Of a stretch of 64,000 bases of DNA, positions 41,138 to 48,316 are shown piece by piece. The stretch's first letter is position 1. Each line of letters starts with the position of its first letter. The notes beneath the pieces are model-generated. The model did not search any database. It was given only the letters and a program-made list of their open reading frames with translations, and had not been told where the DNA came from. This DNA comes from JAVBNC01 sp031551765 (GTDB taxonomy: Bacteria; Desulfobacterota; Desulfovibrionia; Desulfovibrionales; Desulfovibrionaceae): contig JAVBNC010000010.1 of assembly GCA_031551765.1 (NCBI GenBank), forward strand, positions 1 through 64,000, written 5' to 3'. The translations under genes were made by a program, and so were the position numbers.

Positions 41138-41419
41138 GAGCGGACGGTGCGAGGTGCCGCAATAACGCAGAGGGTTGTAGCCTGCGGGGTAAATGGGCCT
41201 GGAAACCCGGCCCGCGCCGCCCGCTCACAAAATGCCCGACGACCGGGGCGGCGTTGATGCAGCGTAAACGATAGACGCTGCGGAGCCACAACCGGACGCG
41301 CCTGCCGTAGGCATGCAGGATAGGGAACGCCGCTGACCGTAAACCAGGCGTGACAGGCCCCGGACTGCGGAGGTTCGGGGAAGGCCGGGGAGAGGACCGG
41401 CCGCAAAAAGGAGCAAGGC
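41138..41419 (+). ncRNA. Candidate large structured RNA in intergenic gap
   Basis: The 324-bp gap 41096-41419 has no supported gene but dense base pairing. Helix A is GAGCGGACGGTGCG (41138-41151) with 41213-41226, 14 positions with one mismatch and one G-U. It encloses hairpin CGCAG/CTGCG (41166-41170/41182-41186). Helix B is GCGGCGTT/AACGCCGC (41248-41255/41326-41333). It encloses GCAGCGT/ACGCTGC (41259-41265/41275-41281) and CCTGC/GCAGG (41301-41305/41315-41319). Further hairpins precede the ribosome site at about 41410. Not matched to a known RNA family. Confidence 0.55.
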
Positions 41420-41800
41420 ATGAACTGTAAAAACTTCACCGGCATTATGGGCCGCGGCGGCGTCATTCACGAAACCTGCGAGGCTGGCCACCGCTACGAT
41501 TCCTTCGGCCCCAGGCTCGAATACCGGCGGGAACTACCCTGCATCGCGCGAAACGAGCGCCTCTGTCCGGATCAGGATTTTCCCACACGCGAAGAGATGG
41601 AGCAGCGGGAAAAGGAGTTTGACGAGCACTTCCGTATGATCACGACGGCCAGGGCCTTGATTGTCGCACAGGGCGGCCCCGGATCATCCGGCAGTGTCGA
41701 ATGCCCGAAGTGCAAGGGCGTCCTCTTGTACAGCATCGCTGGCAACAGGCACGTGCATGCGCAGTGCGAAACCGCTGAGTGCCTTGCGTGGATTGAGTGA
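41420..41800 (+). CDS. Zinc-ribbon-like hypothetical protein
   Basis: This 126-residue protein has Cys/His residues at NCKNFTG, HETCEAGH and CIARNERLC. A separate C-terminal zinc ribbon, VECPKCKGVLLY...HVHAQCETAECLAWIE, follows. It is translated from an AAAAAGGAG site directly after the structured intergenic region. Function unknown, but the C-terminal ribbon is common in phage small proteins. Confidence 0.65.
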   Translation: MNCKNFTGIMGRGGVIHETCEAGHRYDSFGPRLEYRRELPCIARNERLCPDQDFPTREEMEQREKEFDEHFRMITTARALIVAQGGPGSSGSVECPKCKGVLLYSIAGNRHVHAQCETAECLAWIE

Positions 41801-41810
41801 GGAGCGAGCC

Positions 41811-42356
41811 ATGGAATATCGCACCATAGCAGACCTCGACGGTTGCCCGGAAAAGGATTGCCCGCTCGCTGAGTGGTGCGACTGGATGCAGAGCATGCCA
41901 GCGGGAACGCAAAGTGATCCGCCGTGCTCACGCTTCCCCCAGGACTACCCCATTGAGGACGCTGTGGACGAAACCCGTGGCCGCGCGACGGACCGGGCTG
42001 AATACTACGCGCGGAAATGGAAGAAGGAAGATGAAGACAAGGCCCGGAAGGCCGAAATCCAGAAGAAACGCCGCGCTACACTCGCCAAAAATCGTGACGT
42101 GAACAGGGAGCGTGCCCGCCTTCGCGCCAGGAAGCGCCTTGCGGAGAGAATGGGCATCACCGAGAAGCACGTGGATTTGCTGGGCGAACTGATGAGTATT
42201 CAGCGAAACATACCGTTTCTCGCCATGGCCAGAGGGGACGGGCTTTCATCGGCCATGGCCCGCATAAAAGCCATCGGGGCCGAAATCGAGGAAGAGAGCA
42301 AGAAGTCACACTACCACCAGGCGAAAGGCTTGGTGGATGAGATGATGCGGGGATAA
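41811..42356 (+). CDS. Hypothetical basic coiled-coil protein with Cys N-terminus
   Basis: The start was set at ATG 41811 (MEYRTIADLDGCPEKDCPLA). The 181-residue protein has four Cys in its first 40 residues. A strongly basic helix (KKRRATLAKNRDVNRERARL) follows, then a helical C-terminal domain. The charge suggests nucleic-acid binding. Family unknown. Confidence 0.6.
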   Translation: MEYRTIADLDGCPEKDCPLAEWCDWMQSMPAGTQSDPPCSRFPQDYPIEDAVDETRGRATDRAEYYARKWKKEDEDKARKAEIQKKRRATLAKNRDVNRERARLRARKRLAERMGITEKHVDLLGELMSIQRNIPFLAMARGDGLSSAMARIKAIGAEIEEESKKSHYHQAKGLVDEMMRG

Positions 42357-42358
42357 TC

Positions 42359-42619
42359 ATGCACCTTCACGACTTCGAACAGCAATGGCCCCGCTTCCGG
42401 GAATGGCTGGAAGCCAACGGCGCGGAAGTGCTCAGTCCGACCAATTCCTATGAGGCCGCCAGGTTCCGTACCGCCGAAGGCATCGGCGTCATCTACATGG
42501 ACGCGGATCGGCACCTCACGAAGTGGGTGCGCGGCGCATGGGAAGCCTGGGACGCCTGGAAGAACAAAAAGCCTTGGCGCGCCACCCCGAAGCCGGAACG
42601 CAAAAGCAGGGCGCGGTGA
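42359..42619 (+). CDS. Small hypothetical protein
   Basis: This 86-residue protein has WPRFREWLEANGAEVLSPTN, then EAARFRTAEGIGVIYMDADR, a compact alpha/beta pattern seen in small phage proteins, and a basic tail. Its stop overlaps the HNH start (GTGA). Function unknown. Confidence 0.6.
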   Translation: MHLHDFEQQWPRFREWLEANGAEVLSPTNSYEAARFRTAEGIGVIYMDADRHLTKWVRGAWEAWDAWKNKKPWRATPKPERKSRAR

Positions 42620-42855
42620 AGCGGAAAATCCTGGTCACTTCCCTTGCGGATCGTGACGGCTGGGCGTGCATGTACTGCGGTGCCGTCCTGGATGCGGAGA
42701 CAGCCACGTTGGAGCACATCGTGCCGATCACGCGCGGCGGCTTCGACGCCAAGTCAAACCTGACCCTGGCGTGTGAGCGCTGCAATAAGACCGTGGGGCA
42801 CATGAGCGCCCGGCAGAAGTTTGAGTACGCGCTGAAGCATAGAGGTGCGGCATGA
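42616..42855 (+). CDS. HNH endonuclease
   Basis: The start was set at GTG 42616, overlapping the previous stop. The 79-residue protein is a compact HNH nuclease with CMYCGAVLD, LEHIVPITRGG (catalytic His), SNLTLACERCNKTVG. The two CxxC pairs would bind structural zinc. HNH proteins of this size act in phage packaging or as homing nucleases. This one is far from the terminase genes. Confidence 0.85.
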   Translation: MKRKILVTSLADRDGWACMYCGAVLDAETATLEHIVPITRGGFDAKSNLTLACERCNKTVGHMSARQKFEYALKHRGAA

Positions 42856-43043
42856 ATGAGGCCATCAACATAGAAATCACTGTGGACATCTTGCGCGAAA
42901 CCGACGCCGCAATCTTGGTCTCAGACGGAGACCGGGAAGTATGGCTTCCCAAGAGCCAGATTGAATATTCGGGCGACCCCGGAGACGAATCTGTTTGCGT
43001 TGAGATTCCAGAATGGCTTGCCGAAGAGAAGGGCCTGATATGA
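42852..43043 (+). CDS. Small hypothetical protein
   Basis: This 63-residue beta-rich protein (EITVDILRETDAAILVSDGD, REVWLPKSQIEYS, CVEIPEWLAEEKGL) resembles small proteins in phage operons that carry a W-x-P-K/R-S strand. It overlaps both neighbours by 4 bases. Function unknown. Confidence 0.65.
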   Translation: MNEAINIEITVDILRETDAAILVSDGDREVWLPKSQIEYSGDPGDESVCVEIPEWLAEEKGLI

Positions 43044-43543
43044 ACGGCCTTTACGGGTACACAGGAAGTGGCGGACTCTCCACAAACGCGGTCAAGAACG
43101 CGCTGCTGCGCTACTTCCGCTTCGGGCGCGGCTTCCCCTATGTCGCCACGGAGTGCTGGGAAGAGGACATAGTCGCCAGCGATGGCGTGCGGCTGACCTG
43201 CGTCGAGATCAAGGTTTCCTGGGCGGACTACCGGCGCGAATTCGGCAAGTCGAAGCACAAGCGGGAATCCTGCTACTGGCACCCGAAGCTTCCCCCGAAA
43301 AGCAATAACCCCAACCGCATCTTCTTCGCCGCGCCCTCCGACCTGGCCGCGCGCATCGCTGAAGACCTGCAAACCACAGCGCCCGTGTACGGCGTGCTCT
43401 CCGTGGACGCCCACGGCCAGGTCTCGGTGATACGCAAGGCCCAGGAGCTGCATAAAAAGCGGATCGACCCGATCTCATTGCGCGGACTTGTGATGCGCCT
43501 GACCTCAGAGCTCATAACCATGCGGGAACAGGTGAGAGCATGA
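43040..43543 (+). CDS. Putative PD-(D/E)xK nuclease (MmcB-like)
   Basis: The start was set at ATG 43040 (MNGLYGYTGSGGLSTNAVKN). The 167-residue protein has TECWEEDIVASDGVRLTCVE followed by IKVSWADYRREFGKSKHKRE. The ExK in VEIKVS is the likely catalytic site of a PD-(D/E)xK fold. RIFFAAPSDLAARIAEDL and YGVLSVDAHGQVSVIRKAQE complete the pattern of MmcB-like DNA repair proteins. A nuclease role in phage DNA metabolism is inferred. Confidence 0.65.
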   Translation: MNGLYGYTGSGGLSTNAVKNALLRYFRFGRGFPYVATECWEEDIVASDGVRLTCVEIKVSWADYRREFGKSKHKRESCYWHPKLPPKSNNPNRIFFAAPSDLAARIAEDLQTTAPVYGVLSVDAHGQVSVIRKAQELHKKRIDPISLRGLVMRLTSELITMREQVRA

Positions 43544-44142
43544 CCGCCTTCATCAAGAACCCGCAACCCCTGAGAATCCCGCGCCAGGAGTGGTACGAAT
43601 CGCTCCAGCGCGACATCTCCCCACTCTTCCGCCCGAACCCGGTTGATTCCGCCGTGGCCCTGCGCCTCATGGAGTTGGAGAACACGCCCGAGGCGATACG
43701 GTTTTTCGCCGCCTACTGCCACGCCCTGACGAATTACGGGTACTGGTTTTTCCTGGGCGTGTGCTGGGTTCAGTATACGGGCCGGAGTGATCTCGCGTTG
43801 TGGAAGCGCCTCTTCTCCTCGGAGAGGCCGCACCGGGACGCTTGCCTGATGAAGCCCACGGAGCGCCGGCTCTTCAACGGCCTGCCCAAGATCGTGCACT
43901 GCTACCGCGTCCACCGGGCAGACGAACAGGAGTGGGTTTCCTACACCCTGGACCGGGATACCGCCACTAAACTCGCCGTTGTCCGCGGCATCAACCAGAT
44001 CCACGAATACCGGATTCCGCGCAAGCGGCTGCTGTGTCTGTTCCTGCGGCGCCACGAGTACGAGGTGCTTTGCCTGGAGACGCGGTACGCCCGGAATTGC
44101 GGGGTCATCGAGGTAAAGGAGAGGGAAGCATGGCTTTTTTGA
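43540..44142 (+). CDS. Hypothetical protein
   Basis: This 200-residue protein has hydrophobic AIRFFAAYCHALTNYGYWFF, but no clean membrane helix arrangement, and a basic C-terminus (YRIPRKRLLCLFLRRHEYEV). It overlaps both neighbours. No domain recognised. Confidence 0.6.
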   Translation: MTAFIKNPQPLRIPRQEWYESLQRDISPLFRPNPVDSAVALRLMELENTPEAIRFFAAYCHALTNYGYWFFLGVCWVQYTGRSDLALWKRLFSSERPHRDACLMKPTERRLFNGLPKIVHCYRVHRADEQEWVSYTLDRDTATKLAVVRGINQIHEYRIPRKRLLCLFLRRHEYEVLCLETRYARNCGVIEVKEREAWLF

Positions 44143-44705
44143 CCCCCATGACAATGGAAGAGCGGAAAGAGTTGCGGGAGCTCCTGGGCGTCCACCCGGT
44201 TCCGGTGACGTTGCAAGCCGGGGCAACCAACATCATGGCCCGCCTGCTCGAGAGTCTGGACGTGGCCGACGATGACATCACCGCCTACAAGCGCAGCCTG
44301 GAGTACGCGAACATCGCCGTTATCTCCGTCATCGGAGACCGCACGGAGCTTTCAGCGGACGAAATCGTGGAGATTTTCAAGTCGACCCGGGCCGCGAAAA
44401 CGACCTGCAGGCACTGCGGGATCATGCTGCCCGAGGATGACGACGAGGTGAAGGCGCATGCGGCTACGTGCCCGCAGCATCCGGCGGTCATTCGGGCTGA
44501 GCGGGTCGAGAGGGTCGTGCTTGCTGAGCTCAACGCCCTGCAAGCGCAAGCGGAAGTGATTTTCCTTATGGGCGATCTGCTGGAAAAACATAATATCGAA
44601 CCTGCTCTGGATATTTTGCAAAGCCTCAAGCGCTTGAACGAAGCAGAAGAACACCTCACCGCCCTTAATGCCTGGCTAGACGAGACCCAAGGGGGTGCAC
44701 TGTGA
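44130..44705 (+). CDS. Hypothetical protein with Cys/His cluster
   Basis: The start was set at ATG 44130 (MAFLTPMTMEERKELRELLG) after a GGAGAGG site. The 191-residue protein is helical. Its centre has CRHCGIMLPEDDDEVKAHAA followed by TCPQHP, a C2HC-type finger. The C-terminus is a long helix pair. Function unknown. Confidence 0.6.
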   Translation: MAFLTPMTMEERKELRELLGVHPVPVTLQAGATNIMARLLESLDVADDDITAYKRSLEYANIAVISVIGDRTELSADEIVEIFKSTRAAKTTCRHCGIMLPEDDDEVKAHAATCPQHPAVIRAERVERVVLAELNALQAQAEVIFLMGDLLEKHNIEPALDILQSLKRLNEAEEHLTALNAWLDETQGGAL

Positions 44706-45763
44706 CAGCCTCCCTTACCGACCAGCAACTTGCCGAGATCGAGGCGCGGTGCAACGCGGCTACGCCTGGGCCGTGGCACTTGGAGAGCGAAGACCCTGCT
44801 AAAGGGAATATCCGCCATGAAGGCCAAGGCTGGCCGATATCCACTATGTGGAGCATGCGTGGACACAACACTCGCCTCAACGACGCCTCCTTCATCGCCC
44901 ACGCCCGCACAGACCTCCCGGCCCTGCTGGGCGAGGTGCGGCGGCTGCGAGCCACACCGCCCGAAAAGCGCGAAGATCTGTACTGCGTTATCTCTGACCT
45001 GTCCCGGCAGAGCAGAGAAGCCGAAGCCCGCGCCAAGCATGCCGAAGCGGAGCGAGACTTCCTCGCTGAAAAGCTGGCGGACATCTCCGACAAAATGAAC
45101 CGTGGGTGCAATCCCGAAACTGTGTTTTGCGTGGCCTGTGGCATCTGCCAGGTGAGCGATTTTGTAATGGAAGGCCGTACCTGTCTGGGGTCGATCCTTG
45201 AAGCCGCCCGAGAGGCGGCAGGCCCCATCCAGGCCCAACCCGCTGAGCAGGAAACCGCCACCAGCGAAAATTCCGCCCTGGCATTCACCTACCGCGTCAC
45301 AGGGCGCGGATTCTCCCTGATTCGCTTTGAGGATGAAAGCGGCCACATATGCTCACTCCAGAAATCTTCCCTGGTGTGGCCTCAGGCTATCCGGTTGGGC
45401 ATTGATGACGCCAACCCGCAAATTCTGCTGTCCAAGCTCCAGCCCGGCGGGCGCGGCTGGGTGAAATACCCTGTCCCGGAAGACGTATCCTTTACCACTC
45501 GCATGCACCTTTCCCAGGACCAGGTCCGTGGCCTTCTGCCCCTCCTGCAAGCCTTCGTCAACACGGGAGAACTCCCGCATCCGGAAAACATTCCCCACAC
45601 CGCGCCCGTGGAGCCGCTTCTCGCCGCGCTCATCCACTATTGCGACTCGGAGCTTTGCGCTTCCGGCCTCTGCCCGGCCATGGGGAAAACCTGTGACGGT
45701 TCCGGCCCCTGCGGCGACAAACTGGCTGAGTGGGCCGAACAACAAGAAGAAGGTGCCGCATGA
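44702..45763 (+). CDS. Hypothetical phage protein with conserved C-terminal domain
   Basis: This 353-residue protein uses a GTG start that overlaps the previous stop. The N-terminus (EIEARCNAATPGPWHLESED...FIAHARTDLPALLGEVRRL) is the widespread ead/Ea22-like pattern of phage early genes. The centre holds a coiled coil. Residues about 205-300 contain FEDESGHICSLQKSSL and TRMHLSQDQVRGLLPLLQAF, a second motif set common in phages. It looks like a fusion of two early-region modules. Function unknown. Confidence 0.65.
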   Translation: MTASLTDQQLAEIEARCNAATPGPWHLESEDPAKGNIRHEGQGWPISTMWSMRGHNTRLNDASFIAHARTDLPALLGEVRRLRATPPEKREDLYCVISDLSRQSREAEARAKHAEAERDFLAEKLADISDKMNRGCNPETVFCVACGICQVSDFVMEGRTCLGSILEAAREAAGPIQAQPAEQETATSENSALAFTYRVTGRGFSLIRFEDESGHICSLQKSSLVWPQAIRLGIDDANPQILLSKLQPGGRGWVKYPVPEDVSFTTRMHLSQDQVRGLLPLLQAFVNTGELPHPENIPHTAPVEPLLAALIHYCDSELCASGLCPAMGKTCDGSGPCGDKLAEWAEQQEEGAA

Positions 45764-46155
45764 TTTTCCCCGCCATCTCCATCCGCCAGCCTTGGGCATG
45801 GGCCATCCTGCACGCCGGTAAAGACGTGGAAAACCGAACCTGGGATTTGCCCCGGCGCTACCTCGGCAAAAAGGTGCTCATCCACACCGGAAAGCAGGTC
45901 GACCAGGAAGGCATTATCCATTTGCACCACCTGGGCTACAGCCCGCCGGGTACCTTGGAAACAGGCGGCATTGTCGGTGTCACGGTCTTCTGCGGCGGCG
46001 GACTGGACAGCAGCAACAGCGCATGGGCCGAGCCCGGCCTGTTCCACTGGGAAATGGTCCGCATCTCCACCATGACGATGCCTTTTCACCGCTGCGCCGG
46101 ACGGCTCGGGTTCTTCAGCGTTGATCTGCCGGTGCCCGGCACCAAGGAGGCGTGA
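45760..46155 (+). CDS. ASCH domain protein
   Basis: The start was set at ATG 45760 (MIFPAISIRQPWAWAILHAG). The 131-residue protein has the ASCH (PUA-like) signature ISIRQPWAWAILHAGKDVEN followed by RTW. Later strands are KVLIHTGKQV and GGIVGVTVF. ASCH domains bind RNA or modified bases, and some degrade modified nucleosides. It may act with the phage's DNA modification enzymes. Confidence 0.85.
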   Translation: MIFPAISIRQPWAWAILHAGKDVENRTWDLPRRYLGKKVLIHTGKQVDQEGIIHLHHLGYSPPGTLETGGIVGVTVFCGGGLDSSNSAWAEPGLFHWEMVRISTMTMPFHRCAGRLGFFSVDLPVPGTKEA

Positions 46156-46156
46156 G

Positions 46157-46594
46157 ATGGGACCGGGCACGATTTTACTACAGCGGGAAAAAGACCCTCA
46201 AAAGCACAGCGCGCACAAGGCCGTTCCTGAACTGAAAAAGTCGCTTGAGGAGTGGGCTCGTCTATGGGGGATATGCAACCAGTACGAACCGCAAGGCGAT
46301 GAGGATCTCAAAGAGACGTACATTAAATGGCGCTCCGCAGAACTCGCTTTGTACGCTGCCATCAGAGGCATTCCCTTCGACCCCGAAGAATTCAGAGAAA
46401 TGATCCTGAAAAAAGCTGAGGAAGACGCCTCCAGGGCCGCAGATTTCCTGATTGATTACGGAGAGTATTGCGAAAGGCGGCGGAAAAAAGAGGAGTCCGC
46501 ATCTCGTGCTCAGAAACGGCTCAAAGAAGAAGAGTCGATGTTCGAGGTGTCTCCTCCGCAGAGACAAGGCAGCCTGTTGCGACTGCACAAATAA
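46157..46594 (+). CDS. Hypothetical helical protein
   Basis: The start was set at ATG 46157 after AAGGAGG. The 145-residue protein is helical (VPELKKSLEEWARLWGICNQ, REMILKKAEEDASRAADFLI) with a highly charged C-terminal segment. Family unknown. Confidence 0.6.
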   Translation: MGPGTILLQREKDPQKHSAHKAVPELKKSLEEWARLWGICNQYEPQGDEDLKETYIKWRSAELALYAAIRGIPFDPEEFREMILKKAEEDASRAADFLIDYGEYCERRRKKEESASRAQKRLKEEESMFEVSPPQRQGSLLRLHK

Positions 46595-46605
46595 GGAGCC
46601 CGCCC

Positions 46606-46659
46606 ATGACCATCGCTCCCACCTTAGGTAGCCCCGGAGGAAACGCCAATGTCCTCTGA
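46606..46659 (+). CDS. Possible 17-residue leader peptide
   Basis: ATG 46606 follows an AAGGAG site and encodes MTIAPTLGSPGGNANVL, ending at TGA 46657-46659, which overlaps the start of the next gene (ATG 46649). It could couple translation of that gene. Evidence is only the ribosome site and overlap. Confidence 0.25.
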   Translation: MTIAPTLGSPGGNANVL

Positions 46660-46861
46660 CATAACGAAGTGCGGAAAAACCTCCGCTGATAAGTGCATCC
46701 TGGCCGACACCTGCCGCCGCAATCTCGCACCCGCCAGTACGCGCGGAGGCCAGTGCTACGCGGCGTTCGCTCCGGTGCTGAAAAAAGGCGACGTATGCGA
46801 GGGGTACTGGCCGCTGCATGAGCGGGGGATGCGTAAGACGGAGGCCGCCAATGCACCTTAA
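46649..46861 (+). CDS. Small Cys-rich protein
   Basis: This 70-residue protein has CGKTSADKCILADTCRRN and further Cys in GGQCYAAF and GDVCEGYW, suggesting a zinc or metal knuckle. GGAGG precedes it. It overlaps the Lar-like gene by 11 bases. Function unknown. Confidence 0.6.
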   Translation: MSSDITKCGKTSADKCILADTCRRNLAPASTRGGQCYAAFAPVLKKGDVCEGYWPLHERGMRKTEAANAP

Positions 46862-47045
46862 CCCCTGCCACAAATGCCGCCGCCCGGCCATGGTCGGAGA
46901 CGGCCCTGGTGATACCTGGAAAATCGGATGTTTCCGCGACGGCTGCGACTGTGAGCCGATACGGTACCAGGCCAACAATAAGCGCTCCCGCGCTGCTGCG
47001 GTCAGGGCGTGGAATGAGAGGTGGAGGAAGGTATGCGGACAATGA
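46851..47045 (+). CDS. Lar-like restriction alleviation protein
   Basis: The start was set at ATG 46851 (MHLNPCHKCRRPAMVGDGPG). The 64-residue protein has the Lar-type layout: an N-terminal CxxC, KIGCFRDGCDCEPIRY as the second Cys pair, and the C-terminal AAAVRAWNERW signature. Rac Lar protects unmodified DNA from type I restriction, so this may be an anti-restriction gene. The family match is by eye. Confidence 0.7.
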   Translation: MHLNPCHKCRRPAMVGDGPGDTWKIGCFRDGCDCEPIRYQANNKRSRAAAVRAWNERWRKVCGQ

Positions 47046-47194
47046 AAATAGTAGCCTCCGCCGCCTGGGCCTGCTCTGCCGCAGCCTGCGCAGCACACAA
47101 CACGTTTAACGGAAACACATGGCCCAGCCTATTAAATTGCCTGTGCTTTGGGGTAGCCGTGTCCCTGTTTGTGGAGGCCATATGTCGGAAGTGA
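47033..47194 (+). CDS. 53-residue membrane protein
   Basis: ATG 47033 follows GTGGAGGAAGG and overlaps the Lar-like gene by 13 bases. The product begins MRTMKIVASAAWACSAAACA and has two hydrophobic segments separated by HNTFNGNTWPSLLN, the second being LCFGVAVSLFVEAI. A small integral membrane protein is likely. Function unknown. Confidence 0.55.
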   Translation: MRTMKIVASAAWACSAAACAAHNTFNGNTWPSLLNCLCFGVAVSLFVEAICRK

Positions 47195-47436
47195 AAATCA
47201 CAGCCTGCGCCGTGCGCCTCCCGAACGCCTGCGTCATCTCCATGCCCAGGCCCGCGCGGCATCACCACATTTTGAACACGCACGGCGGTCTGGCCGGGGC
47301 CGAACAGGGCTTTCTCACGAGCGAAGGCGATTTCGTTGACCGGGAAGAGGCGTTTGTCATCGCCACGGCTGCGGATCAGATCGTGCGGCGGTGCGGTGGT
47401 GACGATGGGTGTCTGTTTTCTGAAAATCTTTGGTGA
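47182..47436 (+). CDS. Hypothetical protein
   Basis: The start was set at ATG 47182 (MSEVKITACAVRLPNACVIS) after GTGGAGG. The 84-residue protein has PRPARHHHILNTHGG followed by EQGFLTSEGDFVDREEAFVI. This HHH...EGF.T..G.FV.R.EA pattern is common in small phage proteins. Function unknown. Confidence 0.65.
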   Translation: MSEVKITACAVRLPNACVISMPRPARHHHILNTHGGLAGAEQGFLTSEGDFVDREEAFVIATAADQIVRRCGGDDGCLFSENLW

Positions 47437-47444
47437 GGTGTCTT

Positions 47445-47810
47445 GTGTCTAAAGTAAAACTCTCCCGCCTCCTCCCCGTACCCATGGAGCAATGGCCGTC
47501 TTCACAATACGACCCCGCCCGGCTGGAGGTCTGGAAGAGCGACAAATACCTTGTACAGGTATTCCAGGAACGCGACGGACAAATCAGGGTGTCGGTAAAC
47601 AGAGTGTCCCGCAAGGGATTGGATTGGCGCGACGGTATCTCGTGGGAAGCCCTCATGCAGATAAAGCGCGAAATCGGACAGGCCGACGCCTATGCGGTTG
47701 AAGTCCTGCCACCTGACAGAGACATCGTGAACGTAGCCAACATGCGGCATTTCTGGATTTTGCCGCATCCTGTGTGCGGATGGCAGAGGGATGGTGCTCA
47801 TCATGTCTGA
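47445..47810 (+). CDS. DUF7694-like phage protein
   Basis: The start was set at GTG 47445. The 121-residue protein contains VWKSDKYLVQVFQERDGQIR, then VSVNRVSRKGLDWRDGISWE and a PDRDIVNVANMRHFWIL end, the pattern of a short domain found in many phage accessory proteins. The C-terminal ten residues are an extension. Function unknown. Confidence 0.65.
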   Translation: MSKVKLSRLLPVPMEQWPSSQYDPARLEVWKSDKYLVQVFQERDGQIRVSVNRVSRKGLDWRDGISWEALMQIKREIGQADAYAVEVLPPDRDIVNVANMRHFWILPHPVCGWQRDGAHHV

Positions 47811-48018
47811 TGTGAAAAATTGCCTGAACTGCCGGTTTGGAAAGTGCCGAGAACAGAAGGGGGCCACCCGCATCCGGTGTGAGGCGCTCCCGGAACCTTT
47901 CCGCTTTGCTGCGTTTTGGGTGATGGAAGATGGGATATTCGCCGTCTCGAAAATGGGCTGCACTGAGGTCAAGGACTGCCCGGCCCACCAGGTGAAGGAA
48001 TCGCCATGCAAGAAGTAA
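47803..48018 (+). CDS. Small Cys-rich protein
   Basis: The start was set at ATG 47803 (MSDVKNCLNCRFGKCREQKG), overlapping the previous gene by 8 bases. ATG 47791 is an alternative. The 71-residue protein has a CLNCRFGKC knuckle, IRCEALP, and GCTEVKDCPAH, a four-to-six Cys pattern suggesting zinc binding. Function unknown. Confidence 0.6.
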   Translation: MSDVKNCLNCRFGKCREQKGATRIRCEALPEPFRFAAFWVMEDGIFAVSKMGCTEVKDCPAHQVKESPCKK

Positions 48019-48314
48019 CCGCCTACATGTGCGACCACTGCGGCAAGGTCGTGAAGCATAAAAGCTCTGCCCGTCGCCATGAAAGAGAATGCAAGCATAG
48101 CCTGGAGGTGCGCGCCTGCACGACCTGCCGTCACCACTCCATAGAGGTCCATGACCATTACGCGTCTTACAACGAACCTGAATGGACTGAGACTGTGCCA
48201 TGCTGCAACAGCGCTGATGTAGCCAATGACGAGGAATTCTATTTCGATTCGAGCGGGAACCCCTTCTATATCGTGAAGCACTGCCAGTACCACCAACCGA
48301 AGGAAGCCGAGTAG
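48006..48314 (+). CDS. C2H2 zinc-finger protein
   Basis: This 102-residue protein begins with a classic finger (YMCDHCGKVVKHKSSARRHE followed by REC). A second Cys/His group is CTTCRHHSIEVHDHY and later CC...HCQYH. It overlaps the previous gene by 13 bases and lies directly before the C5 methyltransferase. Nucleic-acid binding is likely. Confidence 0.65.
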   Translation: MQEVTAYMCDHCGKVVKHKSSARRHERECKHSLEVRACTTCRHHSIEVHDHYASYNEPEWTETVPCCNSADVANDEEFYFDSSGNPFYIVKHCQYHQPKEAE

Positions 48315-48316
48315 CC

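Noticed and set aside
41380..41412. RNase P-like segment (GAGAGGACCGGCC) in the structured gap
   Set aside because: Only a short superficial match. The other conserved RNase P blocks are missing and the helix order is different.
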